Below the pieces are notes generated by a model. That model made no database searches and was not told the origin of the DNA. It saw only the letters and a program-made list of their open reading frames with translations. A stretch of 64,000 bases of DNA from an uncultured Saprospiraceae bacterium. GTDB taxonomy: Bacteria; Bacteroidota; Bacteroidia; Chitinophagales; Saprospiraceae. The stretch spans positions 176,335-240,334 of the forward strand of contig CALSOU010000008.1 of the NCBI GenBank assembly GCA_943788055.1, given 5' to 3'. The position numbers were made by a program, and so were the translations under genes. Positions 37,482-45,962 of this stretch are shown here, one piece after another; position 1 is the first letter of the stretch, and each line of letters starts with the position of its first letter.

Positions 37482-38405
37482 TTAAGTTGATTCTATCAAG
37501 CTCACCATATAATACCCGTACAATAGTAGTAAAATCGCTCCTTCCCAACGATTTATTCTTTTGGATAAACAAATAATCGCAAAAACAAAGGTTACTGCCA
37601 ACATAAATGGAACACTGTAATCTATTGTATTTTCTGCAAATGTCAAGGGTCCGAAAAATCTAGATATTCCCACAACGGCATATGTGTTAAATATATTTGA
37701 TCCCAAAATATTTCCTACTGCAATAGCTTGTTTCCCTTTGCGAACAGCTGCGACACTGACTACAACCTCAGGCAATGAAGTCCCTAGCGCAACAATACTT
37801 AATGAGATAACATCTTTTGGAACCCCAGCAATTATACTCAGTTTCTCAATTGCTGTCACAGTATAAGAAGCACCAATACTTACACCAGCTCCCGCGGCGA
37901 CGAGAATCAAGAAGTCCTTTGCAGACGGCTTAGATCTGACTTTCTCTTCATCATCGTCATTCTTGAAAGTACTTAATATGAAAAACACTAGTCCGGCAAT
38001 AAAGAATAAACCCTCGGTAACCGAAAAGCCTCCTTCTTGTAAAGTGAAGTAAAACAATAAGGATGCTATCAGAAGCATAGGCATGTCCTTATCCAAGACA
38101 CTGTCTGGAATGACAATTTTCTTGGCAACAACGACTGTGATTCCCAATACCAGCAAAATATTTGTGATATTAGAACCAATAACGGTACCTCCCACAATCT
38201 CGGAGTTACCAGTTATGGTTGAGAAAATCCCAGTTGCAAGCTCTGGAAGAGATGTACCAAAGGCTACAATTGTCACTCCAATTATGAAAGGAGATATTCC
38301 AAAGGCTAAACCCAGTCTTTCGGCACTGTCTACAAAATAGTCACTTGACTTAAGCAGCACAAAAAGTGCAACAGCAAACAAGACAAGATAGCCGATCAAC
38401 TCCAT
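37482..38405 (-). CDS. Calcium/sodium exchanger, YrbG type
   Basis: 307-residue inner-membrane antiporter of the CaCA family with about ten membrane segments. The two alpha repeats are plain: GVTIVAFGTSLPELATGIFSTITG near residue 43 and ISLSIVALGTSLPEVVVSVAAVRKG near residue 205, each followed by an asparagine-rich GSNI(T/F)N motif. It exchanges Na+ or H+ for Ca2+. An exact TATATTTG promoter element is at 38434-38441 in complement, about 28 bases before the start. Monocistronic and divergent from tatC. Confidence 0.92.
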   Translation of the reverse strand: MELIGYLVLFAVALFVLLKSSDYFVDSAERLGLAFGISPFIIGVTIVAFGTSLPELATGIFSTITGNSEIVGGTVIGSNITNILLVLGITVVVAKKIVIPDSVLDKDMPMLLIASLLFYFTLQEGGFSVTEGLFFIAGLVFFILSTFKNDDDEEKVRSKPSAKDFLILVAAGAGVSIGASYTVTAIEKLSIIAGVPKDVISLSIVALGTSLPEVVVSVAAVRKGKQAIAVGNILGSNIFNTYAVVGISRFFGPLTFAENTIDYSVPFMLAVTFVFAIICLSKRINRWEGAILLLLYGYYMVSLIEST

Positions 38406-38651
38406 TTAGGACTAGTTTTTTTTGTTAAGTATGCAAATATACTATAATCAAAGACAACTCTAGATCGATGTATATCCTCCTTTTTGATAGCAATCTCAAA
38501 GAATTAATCTGTTTAAGTAAGTGTCAAAAGAACAATTCAGTGAAAAAATAATTTTCTATTCGAAGCTATCAAGATTATAATTCTAGAAAGAACTGATTGC
38601 TTATACAATATGACGAACAAATAGTATTTTTGTGCTTGATTGAAATCGCGA

Positions 38652-39476
38652 ATGGATAAGAAAAAAAAGTCTAAAGAACAGAAAGAATACGATGAGATGA
38701 GTTTCCTAGATCATCTGGAAATTCTACGTTGGCACATTTTGAGATCCATTGCCTCAGTGTTGGTATTTGCCATTGCCTTCTTTAGTTTAGGCAAGGTCGT
38801 TTTCGATAAGATTATCCTAGCTCCAAAAAATACGGATTTTATTAGCTACCGTTTATTCTGTTGGATATCCAAAGCAACTTGTCTAAGAGACCCAGACCTT
38901 ACTTTAATTCGAAGGGATCTAGGAGAAGAATTCTTTGTACATATCAAAGTGTCGATATTTTTAGGAATAGCACTTGCTATGCCCTACATATTCTGGGAAA
39001 TCTGGAAATTCATTAAACCAGGACTATACGAAAATGAAAGAAAACATGCTCGAGGTTTTGTCTTCGTTTGTAGCAGTCTATTCACCGCTGGCATTCTCTT
39101 TGGATACTTTATAATCGCTCCATTTGCAATATCATTTCTTTCCAACTACAGCGTTGGTGAAGGGGCTGTTTCTCCAACCGCCACACTAAGTTCATATGTT
39201 GGTAATCTTACGATGTTTACATTTCCAGCAGGATTGCTTTTCCAACTTCCTGTTATTGTATACTTTCTAACGAAAATCGGTCTCATTACACCGAAGTTTA
39301 TGGCGCAATACAGAAGACATTCATATGTTGTGCTGCTTATTCTTTCCGCTGTCATTACACCCCCAGATGTGATATCGCAAGTTTTAATCTGTATGCCCTT
39401 ATATGGACTATACGAAGTAAGTATATTTATTTCCAAGCGGGTTCAGAAACGCAATAAAGAAATCCTAGATTCATAA
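38652..39476 (+). CDS. tatC: Sec-independent (Tat) protein translocase subunit TatC
   Basis: Inner-membrane receptor that binds twin-arginine signal peptides and exports folded proteins. From the ATG at 38652 (a TTG four codons earlier is less likely) it has 274 residues with six membrane segments. The family opening MSFLDHLEILRWHILRSI is present after a Lys-rich start; later motifs are FWEIWKFIKPGLYENERKHA and ALAMPYIFWE, and SYVVLLILSAVITPPDVISQ. An insert at about 55-85 (RLFCWISKATCLRDPDLTL) is typical of Bacteroidota TatC. TatA is not in the window. Its stop shares a base with the next ATG (TAATG). A candidate -7 element, TATTTTTG, is at 38625-38632. Confidence 0.95.
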   Translation: MDKKKKSKEQKEYDEMSFLDHLEILRWHILRSIASVLVFAIAFFSLGKVVFDKIILAPKNTDFISYRLFCWISKATCLRDPDLTLIRRDLGEEFFVHIKVSIFLGIALAMPYIFWEIWKFIKPGLYENERKHARGFVFVCSSLFTAGILFGYFIIAPFAISFLSNYSVGEGAVSPTATLSSYVGNLTMFTFPAGLLFQLPVIVYFLTKIGLITPKFMAQYRRHSYVVLLILSAVITPPDVISQVLICMPLYGLYEVSIFISKRVQKRNKEILDS

Positions 39477-39928
39477 TGAGAAGATTATCCAGTAACTTAA
39501 CCATTATCTTAAAACTATTCATACCTATTGTATATATAGTTTTCTTTGGAAGCCTTCTTATTGGTAGTCTTGTTGTTGACCCAAATGACGCTCCTCTTAT
39601 TGCGAACCCCATTTTCAGATCAGCTTTTACCTTAGTTTTCTTTTCTTTCCTTGGATTGATGTATATAAGTGTATTTCAACTGAAGCGAGTTGACGCAGAT
39701 GAAAATTTTCTCTACATCAACAACTACAAGCAAACTTTTCGCTATCCTTGGAGCGATATCAAAAAACTAAAAACTCTTCATTTTGGACTATTCAAAATTG
39801 TGAGAATTCAGTTCATGAGTAAAACTTCTCTAGGCAAAAAAGTTACATTTCTTCCATCAAGTCAACTTCTAAAGGAGTTTATGATTAGTAATCCTGAGAT
39901 CTTTAAAAAGATGGAAGAAACGCTCTAA
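39476..39928 (+). CDS. Membrane protein with a PH-like domain, unknown function
   Basis: 150 residues: two membrane segments (about 12-32 and 50-70, ILKLFIPIVYIVFFGSLLIG and AFTLVFFSFLGLMYISVFQL), then a soluble beta-rich domain (VDADENFLYINNYKQTFRYPWSDIKKLKTLHFG, FKIVRIQFMSKTSLG) that resembles bacterial PH domains. No specific function. It overlaps the tatC stop by one base and is very likely co-transcribed and coupled with tatC, but there is no known Tat role for such a protein. Confidence 0.72.
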   Translation: MRRLSSNLTIILKLFIPIVYIVFFGSLLIGSLVVDPNDAPLIANPIFRSAFTLVFFSFLGLMYISVFQLKRVDADENFLYINNYKQTFRYPWSDIKKLKTLHFGLFKIVRIQFMSKTSLGKKVTFLPSSQLLKEFMISNPEIFKKMEETL

Positions 39929-39960
39929 AGTAGAAAGCAACCAAAATTCTCACCCAAAAT

Positions 39961-41517
39961 CTACCTTGGATACAAGGTTATAAATGGACAAATAACTTCC
40001 TCTAAAGAAATACCACCATGCTGAAAAGTATCATTGAAATACCTTTGATAGTAGTTGTAATTGTTGGGATAAAGAAAGAAAGTATCATTTTTAGCAAATA
40101 TAAACTTGCTACTCATATTAGGCCTTGGAAGTCCTACTTTTGATGGCTCTCTAACCTCAAGTACCTCCTTTCTATCATATTGTAAATTCTTGCCTACTTT
40201 ATATCGAAGGTTAGTCGTAGTATCCTTATCTGCTATAACCTTACTTGGCTGCTTAACTCTGATTGTTCCGTGATCAGTTGTAATTATCATCCTTACGTCT
40301 TTCTCAGAAAGTCGCTGCATCGCTTGCCAAAGAGGTGAATTTAAGAACCAACTTCTTGTCAAAGAACGATATGCTTTTTCATCTCCTGCCAATTCTTTCA
40401 GTACTTCCATTTCAGTTCTAGCGTGGGACAGCATATCAATGAAGTTATAAACAATCACCGAAATGTCATTATTTAACAAGTTATATACGTTGTCCTGCAT
40501 AGTCTTTGCATGTGCTAACTTAGTGATCTTCTGATAGTCACTCTTGATATTCTTGTTATGCATCAACCTCGAGACCTGAGCTTCAAATAACTCTTTTTCC
40601 TTTAAGTTTTTACCTCCTTCTTCATTATCATTTAGCCACCAGTCAGGGAAGTGTTTCTGTATTTCGCTTGGAAACATACCTGCAAAAATCGAATTCCGGC
40701 TGTACTGAGTTGAAGTAGGAAGGATGCTATAAAAGAAATCTTCCTGATGAATACGAAACCTTTCGTTAATAATTGGCTCAAGTATTTTCCATTGATCAAA
40801 ACGTAAATTATCAAGCAGAAATAGAACCGTTGGCTTCTCATCTAATTGAGGAAAAACGTACTTCCGCATAAGATTATGTGACATAATAGGTGCGGAATCT
40901 GGTTTTTGTATCCAGTTTTCGTAGTGTTTTTCAATAAACTTTGAAAATGCTGCATTTGCTTCCGTCTTCTGCATGTTGAGAATTTCACCCATTTGATCAA
41001 CATTTCCATCATCTAGCTTCAATTCCCAACTAATAATCTTCTTGTACATCGTTGCCCACTCTTCGAACGTCCGAACATCTTGAATTTCCATGATAATTTT
41101 GCGAAACTCAACCTGATAATCAGATGCTGTCTTCTCATGTACCAAACGCTTGTTATCAATTATCTTTTTTAGTGACAACAATATCTGATTCGGATTTACT
41201 GGCTTGATAAGATAATCATCTATTTGCGACCCAATAGCCTCCTCCATGATATTCTCAGCTTCATTCTTTGTGATCATCACCACTGGAATATTTGGTTTCG
41301 CACTTTTAATCCTTGCCAGAGTTTCTAGTCCAGTCAAACCAGGCATACTTTCATCCAAGAAAACAACGTCGATTTGTTGATCACCCATGACTTCGTCTAT
41401 CGCGTCATTACCATTCGTAACAGTAAGTACTTCATAGCCTTTCTTTTCTAGAAAAAATAGATGTGGTTTTAGTATTTCTATTTCATCGTCTGCCCAAAGA
41501 ATAGTGACTTTGCTCAT
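39961..41517 (-). CDS. porX: PorX: response regulator with PglZ domain, T9SS regulator
   Basis: 518 residues. Residues about 1-120 are a receiver domain (ILWADDEIEILKPHLFFLEKKG, phospho-acceptor Asp in VDVVFLDESMPG near 54, Lys in DDYLIKPVNP). A helical linker follows, then a PglZ/alkaline phosphatase-like domain at about 200-518 with TVLFLLDNLRFDQWKILEP, SILPTSTQYSRNSIFAGMFP, IVYNFIDMLSHAR, MIITTDHGTIRV and FQHGGISLEEVICPF. Work in Porphyromonas and Flavobacterium shows PorX controls T9SS genes or secretion with the kinase PorY and can act on nucleotides. Here it would govern export of the T9SS cargo in this window. No porY nearby. Confidence 0.95.
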   Translation of the reverse strand: MSKVTILWADDEIEILKPHLFFLEKKGYEVLTVTNGNDAIDEVMGDQQIDVVFLDESMPGLTGLETLARIKSAKPNIPVVMITKNEAENIMEEAIGSQIDDYLIKPVNPNQILLSLKKIIDNKRLVHEKTASDYQVEFRKIIMEIQDVRTFEEWATMYKKIISWELKLDDGNVDQMGEILNMQKTEANAAFSKFIEKHYENWIQKPDSAPIMSHNLMRKYVFPQLDEKPTVLFLLDNLRFDQWKILEPIINERFRIHQEDFFYSILPTSTQYSRNSIFAGMFPSEIQKHFPDWWLNDNEEGGKNLKEKELFEAQVSRLMHNKNIKSDYQKITKLAHAKTMQDNVYNLLNNDISVIVYNFIDMLSHARTEMEVLKELAGDEKAYRSLTRSWFLNSPLWQAMQRLSEKDVRMIITTDHGTIRVKQPSKVIADKDTTTNLRYKVGKNLQYDRKEVLEVREPSKVGLPRPNMSSKFIFAKNDTFFLYPNNYNYYQRYFNDTFQHGGISLEEVICPFITLYPR

Positions 41518-41717
41518 GTATGTGTATTTTATTTAAATTGATTAAATTTCAAAAAAATATAATAGATGCAAATTGAAAGGAATGAAACGGCAAACAAACT
41601 TGGATTAGTATAGATCTGCTTATTTACATAAATTGTAATTACTTAAAAGTAACCTAGGATTCCCTTGATTCTTCAAAAATGGCTAAAAAATTGAATCTTG
41701 CAGAATAATAAATCACC

Positions 41718-41725
41718 TACCTTTG
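41718..41725 (+). promoter_or_regulatory. TAnnTTTG promoter element adjacent to the HD-protein start
   Basis: TACCTTTG, four bases (CAAC), then the ATG at 41730. A TTG lies 17 bases upstream (41698-41700). Exact match to the Bacteroidota -7 consensus, with no room for a leader, so the mRNA is probably leaderless. Confidence 0.55.
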
Positions 41726-41729
41726 CAAC

Positions 41730-42956
41730 ATGAATAATATGAAGCTTTTTAATGATCCAATCTACGGTTTTATTCAATTCCCGTACCCAATTTTATACGA
41801 GATCATTGATCATCCATATGTTCAACGCTTGAGGAGAATCTCTCAAATGGGTTTGAGCCACTATGTTTATCCCGGAGCTGTACACACGAGGTTTCATCAT
41901 ACGATTGGAGCATTGCATCTGATGACTGAAGCTATTAGAATTTTACGTTCCAAAGGAGTAGAAATAAGTGACGACGAAGCAATTGCTGCTTCTATCGCCA
42001 TCCTGATGCATGATATTGGGCATGGTCCATTTTCCCACGCTTTAGAAGGTGAAATAATCCATGTATCACATGAATTTTTATCGATTCAGTTCATGGAAGA
42101 TCTTAAAAGCAACTTTGGCAAACACATTGAATTAGCTCTAGATATCTTTCAGAACAAACATCAGAAGCTATTTTTACACCAATTAGTAAGTAGTCAGCTG
42201 GATATGGATCGAATGGACTACTTATCACGTGATTCATTCTTCACAGGTGTAGTTGAGGGTGTTATCGGATATGATAGAATTATAAAAATGCTCAATGTGC
42301 GAAATAATGAGCTGGTTGTAGAAGAAAAAGGAATTCACAGCGTGGAGATGTTCTTGATGGCCAGAAGACTGATGTACTGGCAAGTATACTTGCACAAGAC
42401 TTCAGTTTCTGTCGAAAATATGTTGCGAAAGGTGATTCGTAGATTAAAGCAACTCCTTGAATCTGATGATTCTGATTATTATTCTTCCCTGCTTTCACCT
42501 TCACTATCCTTTTTTCTTTGTAATGCGATTACTGCAGATACCCTAAGAAGTCAAAAAACCGATATAATCGAGAAATTTTCTAAACTAGATGAAACTGATA
42601 TTTACTATTCTCTGAAAAATCTTTCAGAGTGCACAGATGAAGTCCTTCGCTTCTACTCCTCAAGTATATTGAACCGTCGCATTTTTAAAGTTGAACATCA
42701 CGACGAACCTATAACTATAGAGCAAATTGAAGCAATCAAGAGCAAACTCTTGAAAACGAAGACAGTAACCATGAACATAATTGAGGATGTAATTTTATTA
42801 TCCGAAGAAAGCAATATTTCATACAATACAAAAAAGGAAACAATCAAAATTCTAACTAAGAAGAACGAAGTGATTCCCATCACTCAATTCAGCTTCAATC
42901 TAATCGACACAAGACTGATTAACAAGTTCTTTCTATGCTATCCGAAGATATATTAG
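41730..42956 (+). CDS. HD domain phosphohydrolase (dGTPase-like)
   Basis: 408 residues. The HD metal site is visible: YVQRLRRISQMGLSHYVYPGAVHTRFHHTIGALHLM, then SIAILMHDIGHGPFSHALEG (HD), and LVSSQLDMDRMDYLSRDSFFTG with a further metal-binding Asp. This is the Bacteroidota relative of dNTP triphosphohydrolases; true substrate is untested. In many Bacteroidota the gene lies between porX and lpxD; here it is next to porX (divergent) but lpxD is 17 kb away. A second ATG at 41739 is possible, but the promoter spacing favours 41730. Confidence 0.88.
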   Translation: MNNMKLFNDPIYGFIQFPYPILYEIIDHPYVQRLRRISQMGLSHYVYPGAVHTRFHHTIGALHLMTEAIRILRSKGVEISDDEAIAASIAILMHDIGHGPFSHALEGEIIHVSHEFLSIQFMEDLKSNFGKHIELALDIFQNKHQKLFLHQLVSSQLDMDRMDYLSRDSFFTGVVEGVIGYDRIIKMLNVRNNELVVEEKGIHSVEMFLMARRLMYWQVYLHKTSVSVENMLRKVIRRLKQLLESDDSDYYSSLLSPSLSFFLCNAITADTLRSQKTDIIEKFSKLDETDIYYSLKNLSECTDEVLRFYSSSILNRRIFKVEHHDEPITIEQIEAIKSKLLKTKTVTMNIIEDVILLSEESNISYNTKKETIKILTKKNEVIPITQFSFNLIDTRLINKFFLCYPKIY

Positions 42957-43080
42957 TATTTTTTATGTGGTTACGAAAATGTTAAACGTCTTGCCTACAG
43001 ATAGTATTTTCGTGACAAACCCCGTTTGCGAAGATTTTATTTACTGAAAGTTTACAATAACTAAACAATCCTATTTTTAA

Positions 43081-43711
43081 ATGCAAAATTCATTAATTAC
43101 TATGAGAGGAATAAGTTCTACTCTTACGTTTGCTTTTTTGTTTGTAGTATCAATCGCATACGCACAGCCATCAAGCGATCTTTCGTCAGCAGAAGCTGGA
43201 AAATGCTACGCTAAATGTTTAATTCAAGATCAGTATGAAACTGTTACTGAACAAGTTCTAGTTAAAGCAAAAGCGAGCAACTAAGCTAGTTGTAAGTAGT
43301 ACCTGCTATGTACGAAACTTTAACAGAGTAAGTTTTATCGAAGATCCTTACAATACAATCGAAATAACTCCTGCTGTTTATGAAACAGTAACTGAACAAG
43401 TTCTAGTGCAAGAAGCTTATCAAACACTTGCAGTTGTTCCAGCTGTTTATGAAACTATATCTGAACAAGTTCTTACTAAGAAAGGTGGATTCACAGAATG
43501 GAGAGCTGTAGTTTGTGAAGGAGACGTAACTGCCGATCTAATTCAACAAGTACAATCTGCTCTTAAAACTAGGGGATACAATCCAGGTCCTATTGATAAT
43601 AGTTTTGGAGCTCAAACTAAGAAAGCATTGATTCAATACCAAAAAGACAACAACTTACCAGTTGGTGCTCTTGATTTCGAAACTTTGAAATCGTTGGGTC
43701 TGCAACAATAA
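43081..43711 (+). pseudogene. Degraded secreted peptidoglycan-binding-domain protein with YETVTEQVL repeats
   Basis: Starts as a secreted protein (MRGISSTLTFAFLFVVSIAYAQ, then AEAGKCYAKCLIQDQYETVTEQVLVK) and stops at 43284. In a different frame from about 43290 the same repeat continues (TPAVYETVTEQVLVQEAYQTL, VPAVYETISEQVLTKKGGF) and reaches a C-terminal PG_binding_1 domain (LIQQVQSALKTRGYNPGPIDNSFGAQTKKALIQYQKDNNL). Between 43260 and 43340 at least two frame changes are needed, and the best repeat alignment adds a CAA to TAA change near 43327, so this looks like real decay and not one read error. The intact protein would be about 205 residues. A strong terminator follows. Confidence 0.8.
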
Positions 43712-43740
43712 TACCTAGAAGATATTCTTCTATCAAAAAC

Positions 43741-43771
43741 AGCCCTGCTGTGAATCACAGCAGGGCTATTT
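43741..43771. terminator. Strong hairpin terminator
   Basis: 12-bp perfect stem AGCCCTGCTGTG (43741-43752) and CACAGCAGGGCT (43756-43767) with a 3-base loop, followed by ATTTTC on the plus strand and by GTTTTTG on the minus strand. It ends the pseudogene transcript. Confidence 0.8.
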
Positions 43772-44248
43772 TCATTATTGGGAATAGGATATAATCAAAT
43801 CGGTAAATTTATAAGTAATACATGTTGAACTACCTATCTGAAGGCTGCTAAGAATCCAAGTATTTCCAAATTGCAGATCCTATGAATTAACATAGTACTG
43901 AATCAACCAGGCATATCTAACAGGTGTAAAAGATAGAAGGTCTGTACTTTTTAATTAGTACAAAGTGACGATGACATACTTTATTGCTATGGCTAGAGCA
44001 AACAATCGTCAAAATCTAGGGACTTCTTAAAGTATAGATTTCGTATTTAGTGAGCAATCATATCAAGTTATCTTGAAAGAAAACAAAGTCTTTTGTATTA
44101 CTATGAAATGCATTTAAAACCAAAACACATATAATAAATCGCAGGGGATACTGTAAAAAGACTAACTGTAGCTTTTAGTGATCCTCAAAATCAATACTTA
44201 ACTTGCTCATAAGAGTAAGCAGAATAAATCGGTATAGCTAGTACCTGA
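43772..44248. other. Intergenic stretch without a recognisable gene
   Basis: About 480 AT-rich bases between the terminator and the 3' end of proS. I find no open frame, RNA-like fold or repeat that I can support. Confidence 0.6.
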
Positions 44249-45712
44249 TTAATATGCTTTAGCAAATACAACACGTCCTTTTGAGGGGGCACCCGACAAA
44301 ACACAAACCCCTACTTCTTCAACGAAGTCGTTTGGAATACATCGGATTGTTGCATTTGTTAATTCTTTAATTTTCTTTTCTGTTTCAGAAGTTCCATCCC
44401 AATGTGCCATGATAAAACCGCCTTTTGCGACAGCATCTTTGAACTGATCCATATTGTCAACGTAGTGCGTATTATCACTTCTAAACTTCTTTGCACGAGC
44501 TAGAAGATTTGATTGTATAACGTCTAACAGGTGGACAACATATTCTGCTATGCCTTTACGTGCCACTGAATTCTTTGCCTTTGTATCTCTTCTTGCAACT
44601 TCCACAACACCGTTCTCAATATCTCTTTTTCCCAACCCTATACGGATTGGCACACCTTTCATTTCATATTCGGCAAACTTAAATCCTGGCCTCTTTGTAT
44701 CATCACGATCAATCTTCACACGAACTCCATGACTTCTTAGCTCTGATGCAATTGCCTCAGCTTGCTCCATTATGTTTGGGAAAGGTTTTGGTATCGGAAC
44801 GATCACGACTTGTTCAGGAGCTAATTTGGGAGGTAAAACTAAACCTTCATCATCTGAGTGCGTCATGATCAATCCACCCACCAAACGAGTAGATACACCC
44901 CACGAAGTAGCCCATACTAACTCTTCTTTATTTTCGCTATTCATGTATTTAACATCAAAAGCTTTTGCAAAATTCTGCCCCAAGAAATGCGAAGTTCCTG
45001 CTTGGAGAGCCTTGCCATCTTGCATCATAGCCTCGATAGTGTATGTTTCCACAGCACCTGCAAAGCGTTCACTTGCTGTCTTGCGCCCTTGTATAACAGG
45101 CATAGCCATGTACTCTTCAGAAAATTTTGCATATACATCGTGAATTAATTTTGACTCTTCAATTGCCTCCTCTTTTGTTGCATGTGCTGTATGACCTTCT
45201 TGCCACAAAAACTCAGCTGTTCGAAGAAAAGGTCTCGTCCTCATCTCCCAACGAACAACATTTGCCCATTGATTGATAAGAAGTGGTAAATCTCGATATG
45301 ACTTGATCCAGTCCCTGTATGTATTCCAGATAATTGTCTCGGAGGTTGGTCTTACTATCAACTCCTCCTCCAATTTGGCTGAAGGGTCAACTACAACTCC
45401 TGGACCATCAGGATTATTCATCAAGCGATGATGAGTAACAACCGCACACTCTTTGGCGAAACCTTCAACATGTTCGGCTTCTTTACTGAGAAAACTTTTA
45501 GGAATGAATAAGGGAAAGTAAGCGTTCACGTGTCCTGTTTCTTTAAACATACGGTCAAGCTGATCTTTCATATTTTCCCAGATCGCATAACCATGGGGTT
45601 TAATAACCATGCAACCTCTGACTGCACTGTGGTCAGCTAATCCTGCTTTCTTAACTATATTGTTGTACCACAAAGAATAATCTTCCTCCCTATTTGTAAT
45701 CTCTTTTGCCAT
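44249..45712 (-). CDS. proS: Prolyl-tRNA synthetase, archaeal/eukaryotic-type (type 3)
   Basis: Charges tRNA-Pro. The 487-residue length and absence of the inserted editing domain place it in the archaeal/eukaryote-like ProRS group, which is usual in Bacteroidota. Visible: [31 protein letters not shown], class II motif 2 [45 protein letters not shown] at the anticodon-domain junction, and the typical C-terminus ending in Tyr (FAKAY). Monocistronic. alaS is in the same window, 41 kb away. Confidence 0.97.
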   Translation of the reverse strand: MAKEITNREEDYSLWYNNIVKKAGLADHSAVRGCMVIKPHGYAIWENMKDQLDRMFKETGHVNAYFPLFIPKSFLSKEAEHVEGFAKECAVVTHHRLMNNPDGPGVVVDPSAKLEEELIVRPTSETIIWNTYRDWIKSYRDLPLLINQWANVVRWEMRTRPFLRTAEFLWQEGHTAHATKEEAIEESKLIHDVYAKFSEEYMAMPVIQGRKTASERFAGAVETYTIEAMMQDGKALQAGTSHFLGQNFAKAFDVKYMNSENKEELVWATSWGVSTRLVGGLIMTHSDDEGLVLPPKLAPEQVVIVPIPKPFPNIMEQAEAIASELRSHGVRVKIDRDDTKRPGFKFAEYEMKGVPIRIGLGKRDIENGVVEVARRDTKAKNSVARKGIAEYVVHLLDVIQSNLLARAKKFRSDNTHYVDNMDQFKDAVAKGGFIMAHWDGTSETEKKIKELTNATIRCIPNDFVEEVGVCVLSGAPSKGRVVFAKAY

Positions 45713-45962
45713 GCCTTATTTGTTAATATTCTATTAATTACTTAAAAAATCGAACTTAATGTACATTTGAATCGTCTACAGTATTAGAAGCGACCTTTAA
45801 ATTAAATCATAAGCTGCTGGTCAAACTTCTATCGTTAAGACGAATTAACATTTGAGTGTCAGAGTTTTAGTTTTATTTAACTAGAAGTTCGGCACAAAAG
45901 TAATAAATTGGTAACATGATTTTGAGAGAGTCAAACTTTAAAAATTTTTAAACTTTGTACAG

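Noticed and set aside
42973..43013. Inverted repeat ACGAAAAT/ATTTTCGT with a 25-base gap after the HD gene
   Set aside because: The spacer is long, arms are AT-rich and there is no T-run; it is neither a convincing terminator nor an operator.
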